Source: Brachypodius melanocephalos
Lineage: Eukaryota; Chordata; Aves; Passeriformes; Pycnonotidae
Assembly (NCBI GenBank): GCA_013398615.1
Contig: VZSR01003816.1
Span: 12,469,742 to 12,533,741 of the forward strand
DNA length: 64,000 bases
Reading direction: 5' to 3'
Shown here: positions 33,031-45,275 of the stretch, in pieces
Numbering within the stretch: the first letter of the stretch is position 1
Layout of the letters: every line of letters begins with the position of its first letter
Translations under genes and position numbers: made by a program
The notes under the pieces: model-generated
What the model was told of the DNA's origin: nothing
Databases searched by the model: none
Seen by the model: only the letters and a program-made list of their open reading frames with translations

Positions 33031-36000
33031 CTGCAGGGGGACAGGGAAGGGCAATAATCAGAGGAAAATAAATATTTATCTCTTAAAAAAACCCCACTGG
33101 AATTCAGGCCTCCCAGAAAGGGAGGCTTCGGGAACCCACTCACCTGCCTGAACTGCCCAGAATGAGTTTTAAATTTATTGAACTTGGACTCATCACTCTG
33201 AAGAAATTCTTTAATGGATTGTATGAGCTGGATGTTCCTCTGCTGGAAGTTCTCAGGTATCAAGTATGATCCGTGACAGGATTTTGGCCTGTATTGGGAA
33301 AGATGAGAAGTGACCCTGACACTGGTTTGTGTCACACAAGATGCCCTGGGACATAAATCACAAGGCTGCTGTGGTTTTCAGCTGCACGTCCTTCCTACAC
33401 CCAGCTACACAAAAGCAGCACACAGCTGTCTTGTCAGGATAATAAAATATGGGATTTCCATATCAGATTCCAGCTTTACACAAACAGAATGTTTAAAATC
33501 CAAGTCTAACGCAGTCCTGACAAGCTGCTCTGTGAGCTGGGTGCACTCAAAAGATCTGAGCAAAGACCTCACTGTGAATAAACCGAGATAATGTAAGTTC
33601 TGTATTAAACTGAAACAAAGTTTTCCCTCCCCTTTTCCCAAAAACTCCTCTTTCTGTCCCAGAAGGAATCAGAGAGCAGCTGTGGAAAGATCAGAGCAGT
33701 GAAGGTCACCAAGGAGAACAAGCCTCAGCACCTTGCTGCTGGGACTCCCACAGAATCCATACGAAGTACAGCAATATGTTGGAGCTGCAAATTTCCAAAT
33801 AAATCTAGAATAGACCAAGGTCTGAGCAGCCAAAACATTGCACAGGTTTGCAGTTCCTCAGACTTGTAACTACACAGGGCTGGTTTATTCAATTCTCCTG
33901 ACTCCAACCCACAGCACCCTGGGACTTCCCAAGGAGAATCTTCCCCTGGCTGGCTCTGCTTTGAGTCACCCTCTGTGTGCTGTTTGACCCCCCTGTGACA
34001 CGAGTGAGGTGTCCCCCAGCCCCTGGCAGGCCCTTGACTCACTCTTTCAGAGCTGTAGTGACGGGTTCAGAGATGGTGGAGGATGGGATGACAGCGAAGC
34101 CCGGGGGGGGTTTGCTGACAGGCACCGACAGGCCCGGAGGCGGAGGAGGGTTCTTCAACAGCACCACGGAGTTAAAGCCTGAGGGAAGCACAGGGCAAGA
34201 ATTAGAGCACCCACAGACCCCTGCCTGAAACACACACCAGTGCCTGACACACTCTGCAGAAGCACCAAGAGTTTGCAGTGCAGACATCGCTATATTGGAG
34301 AAAACCTAAAAAAAAAATCTTCAAGAAGCACTTGAGAGTGGCTGATGTTCCTCTACAGAGAAAGCACTTAAATTATTCATTTACTTTCTCAATGGAAAAT
34401 GATTTTGAAAGCCCACTCCAAGTCACAATGAAAAACACTTTTGCATTATTAAAGTGAACACAAATCAGGGGAGGAGGCAGCAGGCCCAGCCTGGCCGCTC
34501 CCAGCAGAAGCTGCACAAACATCGGAGCCGGTGCCTCCTGATGCCATCCCACTGCCATGAAAACCACTCCAAGTCACGTTTGGTGCTGTCTCTCTGCTTT
34601 GACAAGGTCGTGGCTAAAAAGCACAGGAGGAAGTGGCCAAGGAAGTGAAGTGACAAGTGCCAGCAGGGACAGGACACAGCTGGACTCCCTTTGCCTGCAG
34701 TGGCTTCCAAGGCAGATCTTGGAGCACAACACACAGATGTGTCAGCCCTGGAGACAGGGAAAAACCAGCTCTTTATCCATCAGCCATCCCCAGTGAGCAA
34801 ACACCACCAGCTGTGAGGCAGAGGTGATTCCTAGAGGACATTCCATCCCCCCTGTGACACCCAGGCTGCCTCCACCTCCAGAGCCCAACCTGGCACCTGG
34901 TGGCAGAACCTCACACGAGAGCCAGAGGGAGTTTACACAACACATCCACGTATTCTCTGGGCTCTCCTCAAGCAAAGCTGGCCGTGCTCAGCAGTGCTTC
35001 CCCATCCCTGGAAGTGTCCAAGGCCAGGCTGGAGCAACCTGGTCTAGTGCAAAGTGTTCCTGCCCACTGCAGGAAGTGCAGTGAAGTGATCCTTAAGATC
35101 CCCCCACTCCCAAACCATTCCACAACGCTGCGGTTTTTTCCGTGCTTACCTGGTGGAGGGGGCATCCTGGCTGATCCTGAGCTCCCAAGAGCTGGGAAGT
35201 CTTCCTGAGGTAAAGGGCATTTGTTAGTCACTGGGGGCTTTTTAAGGCCGGGGGGCTCTTTGGGTGCAGCACAGCCAGCCGATGGTTTCTCCGAGTGCCC
35301 GTTGACGATGGCTGTGGCTCCGTCGGGGCCGTGAGCAGCAGGGAACACCTTGCAGGGCTGCTCTGCCTCCGGGGGCTTCTCTGCGGCTGGCCTGGGCAAC
35401 AGCGCCTCCTGGGGCGGGCGTGGGGACGACGGGCTCTGCTTCTCAACCCCCATCTTCTTTTTCTTGCCCACTTTCGTAAAAGTTTGTGAGGTAGAAGCTG
35501 CCAGCAAGGAGGAGACATCGAACATGGTCGGGGCGTTGCGGATCTCCTGCGTGGTCAGGCCACCACCGCCGTCCTCCTCGTCCGACTCACAGAGTTTATT
35601 GCTCTTCTTACTTCCTTTGGAGGTGTTCAAGGATGGTTTTTTGGCTGGCTGGTTGATACAGGGGCTGCTCATGGCTTTGACCACGTTTTTACTGGAATTA
35701 TTGTTCCATGCAGATGTGATGTGAGTTACTGTCTTATTGGTGGGCTTCACTTTGGACACCAGGGCTGGGAAATCCTCCTCCTGGAAGGCTGCTTTCCTGG
35801 CAGTCGCCGTGTACGTCAGAGACATCCCTGATGAGATGCTGGGAGCTGCAGAGGAGGACAAGCTAGGGAAATCTTCTTCTTTAAGCTTAACCAGTGCTGG
35901 CTGGGCAGAGCTGTGGGGAAGGGAGAGGGCTGGAGTTACTGAGGCAGCAGAACCCCAAGGGACAGCACAAACCCACAACTCCCCGCTCCTCCTCAGTCAC

Positions 36001-39000
36001 TCAGGGTGGCACAACAGGAGTTATGGACTGGATGATCCTCATGGGTCCCTTCCAGCTGATTCTATTCCACGATTCTACGATCAAGCCAGGAGCTGAAGCA
36101 ATGCCTGATGCTGCTCATGTTGGTGAGTGGCACAGAAACAGCTCCAGGCAGGAGGGACGGGGCAAGGGAAACCTTGGAGGGATCAAATGATCTGGAAAAT
36201 TATTTTCCCCAGAAATGCAGAACACATCAATCAGCTTCTAAATGTGCTTTGTCTCTGCTGCAGGCCTGCACAGACTCACCCTTGGAGAGGTCCTGCTGCA
36301 GAGCCGATTGCTGGAAAGTCGTCGTGGCTGAGCACTCCATTAGCAGCTGCTTCTTTTGGAACGGGGACAGAAAAAGCAAAGACATTGTTTTCAACCCAAA
36401 CCCATTCATTCCAGAGCAGGGGCTATCAATGGCCATGACAGCAGCACTACCAAGGCCTATTTTCAGCAGCTGATGATGTCATTAACTGACATTCCAGAAG
36501 AACAATTTAAATCCATGCATCACTACTTCCTTCAATTAACTGTTTTTCATTATGTCATGGCATTCAGGAAATTCATGATACCTTAAATGAGTAAAACATG
36601 GCTAAGGCAGAACTTTCTGAGGGAACCTTCCAGACACTGAGATACCCTGCAGGACCTGTCTAACACTCACCTGCGACATCATTTGAAGACTTTGGCACAC
36701 GTTTGGAGCCGAGCATGTCGGGATCCCTCAAATCCTCCTTTCTCCCCCTGCTGCTGCTGCCTTCCTCTTTGTCCTCCACCCTCTTCTCTTCCTGCCTTTT
36801 GGCTGCCACAGATGCCCTGACTGCTGCTGCAACATCCCTGTCTTCTTCTTCCCTGCAGGACAGATCAGATTCCCTTGGTCAAAGGGATCACGGAGCAGCT
36901 GCCTGGCTGCAGTCTCACCTCTGCGGTGCCAGCTCCGGTGACATCCCTGATCTCGTGCTGCCACCTGCTGAGAAGCCCAAACCAGCCCCACCGCTCCAAT
37001 CCACCCCAGCCAGGCAACATTTTCCCCCTGGATTTCCAAGTTCCATGTGTACAAATAACAATCCAGGCCAGAAGAAACTGGGGTGAACTGGGAGAGACAG
37101 TACCACGGATTCAGGGGGCACCTGTCTCTCCCGTTCATTTCCAAACTTTATAGAATCATTCCTGGAGGCCACAGAAACCCTTTGAGACATAGCTGGGCAT
37201 GAACTCTCAACACATGCACGATCCACATGCGACACCAACAGAGGAGTGTTTTGGGATGGACTTTTTTCCCCCCAGTGGAATCACTAGTAATGAACCAGCT
37301 GCCCATCCAGCGAGAAAAAGAAGAAAATAAGATGTGCAGGATGTAAAAAGCACTCGGGTCTGGTGTGGATGAAGAGACATAGAAATGCAAAGTTTCATTT
37401 CAATACTTAACCCTCTTCCTTTTCCAAAGCACTCAGTCTGGCCACACAGAGATCTGTTAGTTCAATGAAAAGCATGGTCCTTAGAACAGGAATTTCATGA
37501 TTACCCAGACCAAAAACTCCATTAAACCTGCACCGACTTGTCACTTACTTCACAAAGTCCTATTTAGAGAAGTTTGCATAAAAACAGCTGCTGGAATTAA
37601 TTTAGGGTTCTGAGTTTATTTAACCCACAAATTGAGGGTTGCATTGTTTGCTTCCTGAGCTGAAACCTCACACAAAGTAATTCCATGATGACCAAGCAAT
37701 GGCCAGGACACAGGCTTAGACTGGAAGCTCTCAGCTAAGGATTCACCATGGAGGCCTCCAAATTTCGTACCACTTCCTTCCTCCTAATCCAGCAAAATAT
37801 ATTGTGAATTGGCAAGTAAAAGCCAACACTAAATGGGAATAAAACTCCACACAAGGTTGTGCTACTCACCTCTTGTACCTCCAGCTGCCTCTCCTGTTCT
37901 GCTGGTTCCCTCGGCTGCTCAACCTGCCCGCCCTCCCTTGCCTGTTCAACCTGTCAACCTCCTCGAAGTCCTCTGCACCTACAACACCTAAAACAGAGGG
38001 GAGGGATGATCACCCTCAGTTATTCCTCTAATGTAGGCATCACACCGTCCCTGGGAAATGCAAAAATATACTGGTACAAATAAATTATCTTAATTTCTTT
38101 CTGGTGACCAAGTCAGCAGTTCTCGTACAATTACCTGTCCTCACTAAACTCACACAAAGGGGAAAAATCCTACAACAATTCAGGCAGGAAGGGATGTCTG
38201 GATATCACCTGCTCCAGCCCTTTACTCAAGGCAAGGCCAGCTCTGAAACTACATCAGAGAGCTTTGTCTGGGCAGGTTTTGGTTAGCTTCAATCTCTGCA
38301 ACCTCTTAGGCTGGAGAGGCCTTCTCAAACTCTGCAGCCTCTCAGGTTGGAGAAGCCTTCTCAGCCTCTACAAGCTCTGGGAGCTGTTCCTTGTCTACCT
38401 TCTTTAGAAGAATTTCTTTGTAGCTATAAAATATTCACCAGGTGCTGTTGAAAAAACTCTTAGAGAACAAGAGCTCGAATGGTTTGGGTGAGAGGGACCT
38501 CAAAGGACATCACGTTCCCGAGCAGGAACACCTTCCACCAGACCAGGCTGCTCCTTGCCCTGTCCAACCACGGGCACTTCCAGAGACGGATCAGCCCTGG
38601 CAGTGCCTCCCCACCGTCCCGGGGTGCCCCCTGCCCCGCTGACCGTCGTTCCTGCGCGGGTGCCGGGGGGTGTAGGTGAACTGCAGGTCGATGTGGCGGT
38701 TCTGGCGCGCCTCGGCGCGGCTCTTGCTGTGGCAGGCGCTCTTGTGCGCCTTGTAGTCGATCTCGGTGCGGAAGGCGTGCGTGAACTGCTCCGAGCTGCA
38801 GCGGCCCTCCTCGCACAGGAAGTGCTTCTCCCTGAAGTGCTCCCGCAGGTATTCGTAGTCACTGGGATGGGAAAAACACACAGGTGACCCTTCCCACTCC
38901 TACAAGGGTGATGCCTTCAGTTTTAGCTTTCATGTTTTCCACATTCTGTGCAGCATTGGTACGTAACTCTGAACTTCATATAAAATGGTAGCTAGTTCTC

Positions 39001-42000
39001 TTCACAGTTTAGTCAGACAAAACAATCCTTTTCCAGCCTGAGAACCAAGGACACTGTAGCAACTTTGGGCCCAAAAAGTATAAGCAGCAAATTGAGGAGA
39101 GCAATCTGGGAGGATGGGACTTCATTAACTGAAGCTGTAATTGGACAATTAGCCCCAATATGGAAATGGACCAGAACTTACAAAAGTGTGAAAATTCATG
39201 ATAGGGTGTCCATCTTGGGTGTAGCCCTGGCCAGGCTCTTGTACTGCCCAAGGCAGATCCTTTGAAGGCCTTTTAAATAAATACCTACTTTATTCCTTTA
39301 ACACTGTCCAGCCTCTCTTCTAGGCAGCCTCTCAAGGCATCAAGGGGAGGTGAGGACAAGCCCTGGTGGTTCATTTGTCCTTATCCCCAGGGATGTTTTC
39401 CAGCTGACACCACTTCTATCTGGCCTACACAGATTTAGATGTCAAAAACCACCCAGATGTCAAACCAACATCACTGGCTGAACAGAGCTGACCCCTCCCA
39501 ACGTGCTCTTCTGATGGCACACAGCTTCAGTGAGGACAAGCTTCAACCTCAACCACTTCAAACGCTACCATCCCCTAAACACAAAGCAAACCCAAGGGAT
39601 TTTCCTTCAAAATTTATGCTAGAGGAAGGACTCATCCAACAATCTGCTTGCCTGTAGTACTCCTGAGCCCCCTCGGAGTCACAGAAGTGGCAGAAGTAGT
39701 GATCCCTGCGCAGGTGTTTGAGCAGCTCGTCGTTGTCCAGGTACCGCTCGTCACAGAACTTGCAGAGGGGGTGGCCCCGGTGGGAGGTGTCATCGGGGTC
39801 CCCGTGGATCCTGTGCCGGGCCAGGTCCTTCCTGGAATACCATTTCCTCTCGTAGGTGAAGATCTGCAGAGCAGGTGTTGTGTTAATACTTTTGTATTTA
39901 TGGATTTGTATCGTTTCCTATGGACACAGACCCAACAGAACAAGCCAGGCTGTGTCCAGCTCCTCCATCTGTAGGGGTGGAAGATTTGTTTCAAAAAGAT
40001 GCGGTTTGACCACCAACACCTACAATTTTTGGTGGACAGGAAACAAAATTCAAGTGATGGATTCAAATTAAACCTAACTTGCATTTCCCTGAACACTGGA
40101 AATGGATTTAGTTCACTTTTTTCCCTTTGGAATCTCTTTATGCTGTGACAAATTTAAATTATCATCTCTGGGGTGGAAAAATCCTAACTATCTATTTATC
40201 AACAAACACATTTTTGCATTCTCAAATTTAAAAACCCCAAGTGAGTTGTTGTACTTTCCTCTCACAGTAACCACCCCAAATAGCTGCACACAGAGGATCC
40301 ACATCAGTGAACAAACTGTGTATCACAAGCCAACCCTCTGTCCCCACTACCACGTGAGCTGTATTGGTAGGAAGGGTTCTGGAGATGCCAAAAAGATCAA
40401 CCCAGCCTTGAGAACAGAATATCCTTTATTTCTGACCTAGACAAGGACTGGGAAATTGCTCTGGAAAAAGCTTTGTTTGGGTTTGCCAAGGCTGATGGAC
40501 TGAAGCTTCCACAAGTTTAAGCATTTCTTTTCAGTGGGTACAAGTAACATGGGACTTTTTTCTTTGAAATAAAAATCTCTACAGTGTTCTGAAATTAAAA
40601 AGCAACAGTTTTAATATTGTTTGTGAGAGAAAATGGCAACCAGGTTCCCTCAGTGCTGGCTATTTATGCTGAGCATGAAGCATCTCACCAGACCTCAAAG
40701 GACACAAGGAGGTCCTGCTCTCCTTTCCCAATTCCCTTCAATCACCTCCAGGGATTCCAAGACCACAGGAAAGACCTAACTCAGTTCCCAAACTATCAGG
40801 GTTCTTTTAGGTCAACCTGCCCACTCCTGGATCCCATCCCTTTTGGCAGCAAACTCCAGTTCACCTGGCACAAACCAACTGTGGCACCACCACTGTGGAG
40901 TTTAATTTAAAATCTGGAGAACCTTCAGGCCCTTTTCATTAATCAGTTCACAGAAGGAGAAAGGCTTAAAATAAAGCAACTGGCCTCACTGCAGGAAGAG
41001 GGAACTTAAATAAATTCTTGCTGTTCTGCCTTCCCATCTTCCCAGGAGCTCCTGGAGGTCATGGAGGGAAATCCCCCTCCTTCCCACACATCCAAGCAGA
41101 GGCCCAGCTCACCTTCAAGTGTTTAACACAGAGTTTGCAGCAGAAGAGTTCGTGCTGCTTCCTCATGTGCTGTTCCAGATCTGCAAAGGTGTTGAAGGGT
41201 TTTGCATCGGGGCACAAGGAGCATTCGTGCTGCAGCAGCTTCCTGAGGGATGAGAGAGATTCCCAAAAAATGATCCAATTCCCTCTCAGCACCCCGACAC
41301 CTTCAGCAAAACACAAATGTTCCATCCTTGGCAGGAGGCCCCAGCTTTCTGGCTGCCCCTGCAACCTGCAGTGAGGGTTGTGACCTGCTCATTCCAGGAA
41401 TTCTGCTGGATGGCAGGAATGGGATGGAACCAGATTACACTGAGGTTCCAACTGCTGGAGAAGACCTGAGCAGCCACAGAGTAGGAGCCATGCTGTCACT
41501 GCAAAACTGAATAAACTGAAACAAACCCTTCCCCTGCTGGGGATTCAGCTGATTCCTGCAACATTCACATCCAATTCCATTACAGTTCCCACTGGCAGAA
41601 GCTGAGGAATATGGTGGGGAGAGATAAAGAATTGTTTTAGGAAAGGAGGGAAAAAACTCCAACCCAAAACCCCACGACACAATGGTTCCAAAGCAGACCT
41701 GAGCACTGGGATACTCCCACTCTCTCGTTCCCGTAAATATCAAGCCATGCAAAACTGTAAATGTACCAAAGCTACATTCTCAGCCCAAATCAGGGTGAAT
41801 ATAATGCCCAGTTTTTCAAGGAAAAGGTTCCACTGCCTGCACAGCTTCATCTTTTCCACTTCCCTTTTCATTATCTCAAACCCTCCCAATTAAGATTGCT
41901 ATGAAAAATATTTGTAGAACACTATGCCAATGCCACGTTTTATTCTGCACTGGTTTTCTTACTCCACCTTTTTTCTCTCCCATTCAGAATTAAGGTCTTT

Positions 42001-43848
42001 GTAAGAAGACAATGCTACTCTTCATGCAATACTTGGCACACCTAGGTTTGGTTAGTCCTTATTCAGCACAGCGGTAATTACAATTATAACAGTAATTAAG
42101 TCTTTATCAATTTCCATGGCAAGCAGCCACACAAGGAATGGGAAGGTTTTCAGCAAGTTTGCCGCTGTTAAAGATGCCAAAAATGACTTTTATTGAGAGA
42201 GCAACACTTGTGTGTTGTGTTGGTGAATCCAACACTGCAGCTCCCAGGAGCTGCTGAGCGTTCAGTGCCCTGCTCCAGGCTGTCACCTTGCCAAAAACAC
42301 CTGCACGGCAGGTGACTCATGTCCCCAGCTCCTCAAATCCCAGGAAACCACAGAACCCCGCCCTCCCACAGCAGCAGCACTTCCTGCCACGTTCTCGTGC
42401 ACCACCACGTGCTCGGGGGACATTCCAAGGAGGAGCCAGGGCTCACCTGTACAGCGCATAGACCTCTGCATCCATGAAATAAATGTCGTATTTCTTCTCA
42501 TGCTGCAGCTGGTGCAGGGCTATGGAGGAGAAGGACGGGAGCTTCCTCCCGAACACCACCTGTGGGAACAGCACCGGGATTCCAGGAAAAGCTCCTCGGC
42601 ACAAGCTCTGGGAGCTCCCCACGCCCACAGCCTTGTGCCAGCCTCAGCTGTCACCTCCCCCGGGCACTGCCCCCTGCTGTCATCAGGGCCACAGGACATC
42701 TTATCAACCCGCCAGGGAAACGTGGATTGACACAGCCTGGCCTTTGGAGTTTGAACGAGACTAGGAAACGTTTCTGGTCTGTTTTGCTCCCACAGCTGTT
42801 CCCAGAGTAAATATCCTCAGCCAACAGCAGAATTGCTCCTGCAATGCCTGCCAGGAGCCCTGCCCTCGGCTCCTCCCCGTCTCCTGGAGGATCACCCTGG
42901 AGTCTCCAAGTGACAAGTGACTCAACGTCAGAGGGTGGCAGGGAAACCACTGTTTCTTCTTTCCTTAACTCCCAGGAAAGCAGGGAGCTAAACACACAAC
43001 ACCTGCTGAATTATCTGTACCACACACCCCCTCTCAGGGCATTTCCTTGCTCCCAGCTGCCCTCGCTGGGCTCTGAGCACTGCAGCTCTACCACTGCCTG
43101 CTCCAGCACACATTCCCAGCCTAGGAATTACTGGGGTAGCACCAACATTCAGGTAACAGCTGGAGTTACCAGCCCCAGCTCAGAAAAACATAAATACAGT
43201 AAAGAATTTCTGTTCTTACAGCAAAAACTACATTATAAATCTAGACGTAGGTTCCTAGAGAAGCTGTGACTGCCCCTGGATCCCTGGCGGTGTCCAAGGC
43301 CAGGCTGGAGCACCCTGGGACAGTGGAAGGTGTCTCTGCCCGTGGCAAAGGTGGCACTGGATGGGCTTTAAAGTCTTCCAGGATTTTATGATTCCATGAT
43401 GCCTCCCGGAGTAGGGAGCAAAAGCTCTATTCTTTGCTGCCAGGGCGAGCCCTGCTGACTTCACACCATAAACACTCACTCCAAACTCCATTTTCTTCAC
43501 GTTCTGTTTCCCACTCGCCCAGGCGGCGGCGGCACCCCCGGGAGCGGGGCAGAGGACGGATAACCCGGGCCGTGCCGGTTCCACCCAGCACCTTCCCCGT
43601 CCGCTCTGTGCCCGAGCGCTGCCCCGCCCGGCCCGAGGCCCCCTCAGCCCCGGGCCCGGCCTCACCTGCCGCAGCTCCTCCCGGCACACGGCGCAGTACC
43701 GGACGCCGCAGAGCGCCCGCATCCGCACGGAGCAGCGGTAGCAGATCGGGTGCTCGCAGCGGCCCAAAGCCACCACGTCCAGCTCCCCGCAGCACAGCAC
43801 GCACGGCCCCTCCGCCGGGCCCGGCCCCGCGCCGGCCATGGCGGCCAT
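32683..43848 (-). CDS. ZNF598: ZNF598, RING-type E3 ubiquitin ligase of ribosome quality control, 12 exons
   Basis: The spliced CDS is 2619 nt and 872 aa (human about 904); all twelve exons join in matching phase. ZNF598 senses collided ribosomes, ubiquitinates 40S proteins eS10 and uS10 to start ribosome-associated quality control, and joins GIGYF2-4EHP in translational repression. Visible features: an N-terminal C3HC4 RING (C16..C55), C2H2-type fingers from about 105 to 260, a low-complexity acidic middle, several PPG-hydrophobic motifs of the GYF-binding type (one spanning the exon 9/10 joint, then 674-680 and 687-691), five [DE]FP[AS][LI] motifs, and a C-terminal CYICPTC...H finger ending SLQAISRIIS. 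I chose the ATG at 43848 (MAAMAGAG); an in-frame ATG at 43914 would add 22 residues. Intron 4 has a GC donor. The gene converges on SYNGR3, as in mammals. Confidence 0.97.
33144..33288 (-). CDS. ZNF598: ZNF598 exon 11
   Basis: Residues 710-757 (codon 709 split), including YLIPENFQQRNIQLIQSI and FLQSDESKF, the conserved helical region before the C-terminus. Confidence 0.95.
34043..34178 (-). CDS. ZNF598: ZNF598 exon 10
   Basis: Residues 665-708. Proline-rich, with PPPPPGL and KPPPGF, the type of motif bound by the GYF domain of GIGYF1/2. Confidence 0.94.
34985..35130 (+). mobile_element. CR1 LINE tail fragment
   Basis: Sense CR1 3' end: 'cccatccctggaagtgtcc', 'aaggccaggctggagcaacc', then 'cttaagatccccc'. 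It lies in ZNF598 intron 9, antisense to the gene. Confidence 0.75.
35150..35910 (-). CDS. ZNF598: ZNF598 exon 9 (large)
   Basis: Residues 411-663 with split codons at both ends. Low-complexity region with EEDFPSL, EEDFPALV and QEDFPALG, a lysine patch KVGKKKKMG, an acidic CESDEEDGGGG, and EPPGL. The donor is CACCAG|gtaagc. Confidence 0.96.
36012..36090 (+). mobile_element. CR1 LINE tail fragment
   Basis: Sense CR1 extreme 3' end: 'gactggatgatcctcatgg', 'tcccttccag', 'attctacgatc'. It lies in ZNF598 intron 8. Confidence 0.75.
36280..36352 (-). CDS. ZNF598: ZNF598 exon 8 (small)
   Basis: Residues 387-409 (split codons 386 and 410). It reads AAANGVLSHDDFPAIGSAAG, with a DDFPAI motif of the same kind as those in exons 9 and 12. 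Phases match on both sides. Confidence 0.88.
36671..36852 (-). CDS. ZNF598: ZNF598 exon 7
   Basis: Residues 326-385: EEEDRDVAAAVRASVAAKR followed by a charged stretch. The acceptor is tcctgcag|GGA and the donor is GCAG|gtgagt. Confidence 0.94.
37870..37987 (-). CDS. ZNF598: ZNF598 exon 6
   Basis: Residues 287-324: VVGAEDFEEVDRLNRQGR...GSWRYK, a conserved basic linker after the fingers. Confidence 0.94.
38470..38600 (-). mobile_element. CR1 LINE tail fragment
   Basis: Reverse CR1 tail ('aatggtttgggtgagaggg', then 'accaggctgctccttgccc'). It lies in ZNF598 intron 5, less than 50 bp from exon 5. Confidence 0.75.
38644..38861 (-). CDS. ZNF598: ZNF598 exon 5
   Basis: Residues 214-285: DYEYLREHFREKHFLCEEGRC then HAFRTEIDYKAHKSACH, the last fingers, and RQNRHIDLQFTYTPRH. 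The donor GACG|gtcagc is weak. Confidence 0.95.
39652..39863 (-). CDS. ZNF598: ZNF598 exon 4
   Basis: Residues 143-212: IFTYERKWYSRKDLARHR, HPLCKFCDERYLDNDELLKH and HYFCHFCDSEGAQEYY. It ends at a GC donor, TACAG|gcaagc; codon phase and the next exon leave no GT alternative at this place. Confidence 0.95.
41113..41242 (-). CDS. ZNF598: ZNF598 exon 3
   Basis: Residues 100-142: C2H2-type finger CSLCPDAKPFNTFADLEQH...H, then ELFCCKLCVKHLK. Confidence 0.95.
42447..42559 (-). CDS. ZNF598: ZNF598 exon 2
   Basis: Residues 62-98: VVFGRKLPSFSSIALHQLQ then YDIYFMDAEVYALY. The acceptor is tcccacag|GTG and the donor is TACAG|gtgagc. Confidence 0.95.
43255..43405 (+). mobile_element. CR1 LINE tail fragment
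   Basis: Sense CR1 end, antisense to ZNF598 intron 1: 'gtgtccaaggccaggctgg', 'agtggaaggtgtctctgcc', 'tgggctttaaagtc', ending 'atgattccatgatg'. Confidence 0.85.
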
Positions 43849-44180
43849 GGCGGCCTCGGCCCCACGCCGCCCCGCCCGCACCACTGAGCGCGGGCTAGAG
43901 CGCCGCCCCACCATAGAGACGCGCGCTCACACAGCGCTCATCGACCATAGAGCTCCGCCCAGAGCGCCTCCGCGCTGCCGGAATTAATTCCCCCTCACGG
44001 TGACAGCACCACCCCACTGATGTCACGGCGCGGGCCTCCACGGCCGGCCATAGAGACGCAGCGCGGGGACCATAGAGATGCGCGGGGCGGAGCGGCCCCG
44101 GTTGGGCCGCTCTGGCTCCCTCCCAGTGGTGGCTCTGAGGCGGAGGAGGACCCCGGGGCTCTTCGGCGGTCCTGGACACG
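43520..44180 (-). promoter_or_regulatory. CpG-island promoter of ZNF598 with CTCTATGG repeats
   Basis: A CG-rich block covers exon 1 and its upstream side. On the gene strand the octamer CTCTATGG occurs four times (plus-strand positions 43911-43918, 43945-43952, 44048-44055, 44070-44077). Each copy supplies an upstream ATG; the nearest is in frame with the main start. No TATA box was seen. Confidence 0.6.
43666..43848 (-). CDS. ZNF598: ZNF598 exon 1 (coding part)
   Basis: Residues 1-61, essentially the RING finger: CVLCC, RCEHPICYRC and YCAVCREELRQ. Phase 0 donor CGGCAG|gtgagg. The start overlaps a YY1-like ATGGCGGC. Confidence 0.94.
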
Positions 44181-44989
44181 TATGGGGTCCTTCAGGTCTT
44201 TCTTGGTTGTGGGATCATGAGGACCTCAGACTCTGCACCTCAGTCTGTGGGGACATGAGGGACCCCATAGCCGTTCTTGCTGTCTGTGGATGTGGGGACA
44301 TGGGGGACCTCATGCTCATTCCTCTCTCCCGCTGCTGATTTGTGTGGGATTTTCCCAGTTCAAACACCTCCCCTGGGCTGCAAACATACCCTCCATGGAT
44401 TCATCAGATCGCCAGCTCCGCCGCTTGATTTAATTTTTAATTTCATAATCCAGCGGTGCGTTTTCCCGGGTAAGCTGTGAGTGACTGGGGAAATAGAAGT
44501 GTTAAAAATGTACTTGAAACACTGCAGACGCTGGGATTTGTATCCACGAGAGCAGGAACACAAAGGAGCTCAGTGTAATATAAATAAACCTTTATTTGCT
44601 GCAGGCGCTGAGTCACACAGGACATCCAGGTCCCACCTGTCCGCAGCCAGCCCAGGTGAGCTGGGGTCACACCTGGGTGGGAAAGGTTCGGGAAGGTTTG
44701 TCCCGATCCTGCCCTCACAGCCCATCCCGGATTTAAACCCGCTCTGTTCCTGAGAGATGGGAATTGCGGCTGCTTGGACAGGAGAGGGTGCTCCAGGAGC
44801 ATGGAAAAATGCTTGAACAGCAGCCATGTTCCTCTGGAAGTGGGAAAAAGGAAAAGAAAAAAAAAAGAAAGGAAAAAAAAGGATAAAAGCTTGTTTGGCC
44901 ACAGCACGAAGCAACACACAGGGACTTTTTCATAATTTGCTGTATCCCACCTCTTTTTCCCCACAGATCCCTGCTAAGTGACCAATGTA

Positions 44990-45275
44990 GGATCACTGAG
45001 TCATAAAATCTTGGAATGGGTTGGGCTGGGAGGGACCTCAAAGCCCACCCAGTGCCACCCCTGCCATGGGCAGGGATACCTCCCACTATCCCAGGGTGCT
45101 CCAAGCCCTGTCCAGCCTGGCCTTGGACACTGCCAGGGATCCAGGGGCAGCTACAGCTTCTCTGGGAATTCCATCACGATCCTCACAGCCAGGAATTCCT
45201 TCCTCATATCCCACCTAACCCTGCCCTCTAGCAGTGGGAAGCCATTCCCCCTCATCCTGTCACTCCAGTTCATGA
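44990..45275 (-). mobile_element. CR1 LINE tail fragment
   Basis: Reverse CR1 3' region, about 285 bp and well preserved: 'gggctgggagggacctcaaa', 'ccatgggcagggatacctcc', 'cattccccctcatcctgtc'. Confidence 0.88.

Noticed and set aside
43849..43914. N-terminal 22-residue extension of ZNF598
   Set aside because: In frame, but the mammalian protein starts with a MAA-type sequence as at 43848; kept only as an alternative start.
44571..44605. Poly(A) signals on both strands as ends of unseen genes
   Set aside because: No exon is found on either side; AATAAA by chance is common in AT-rich spacer.
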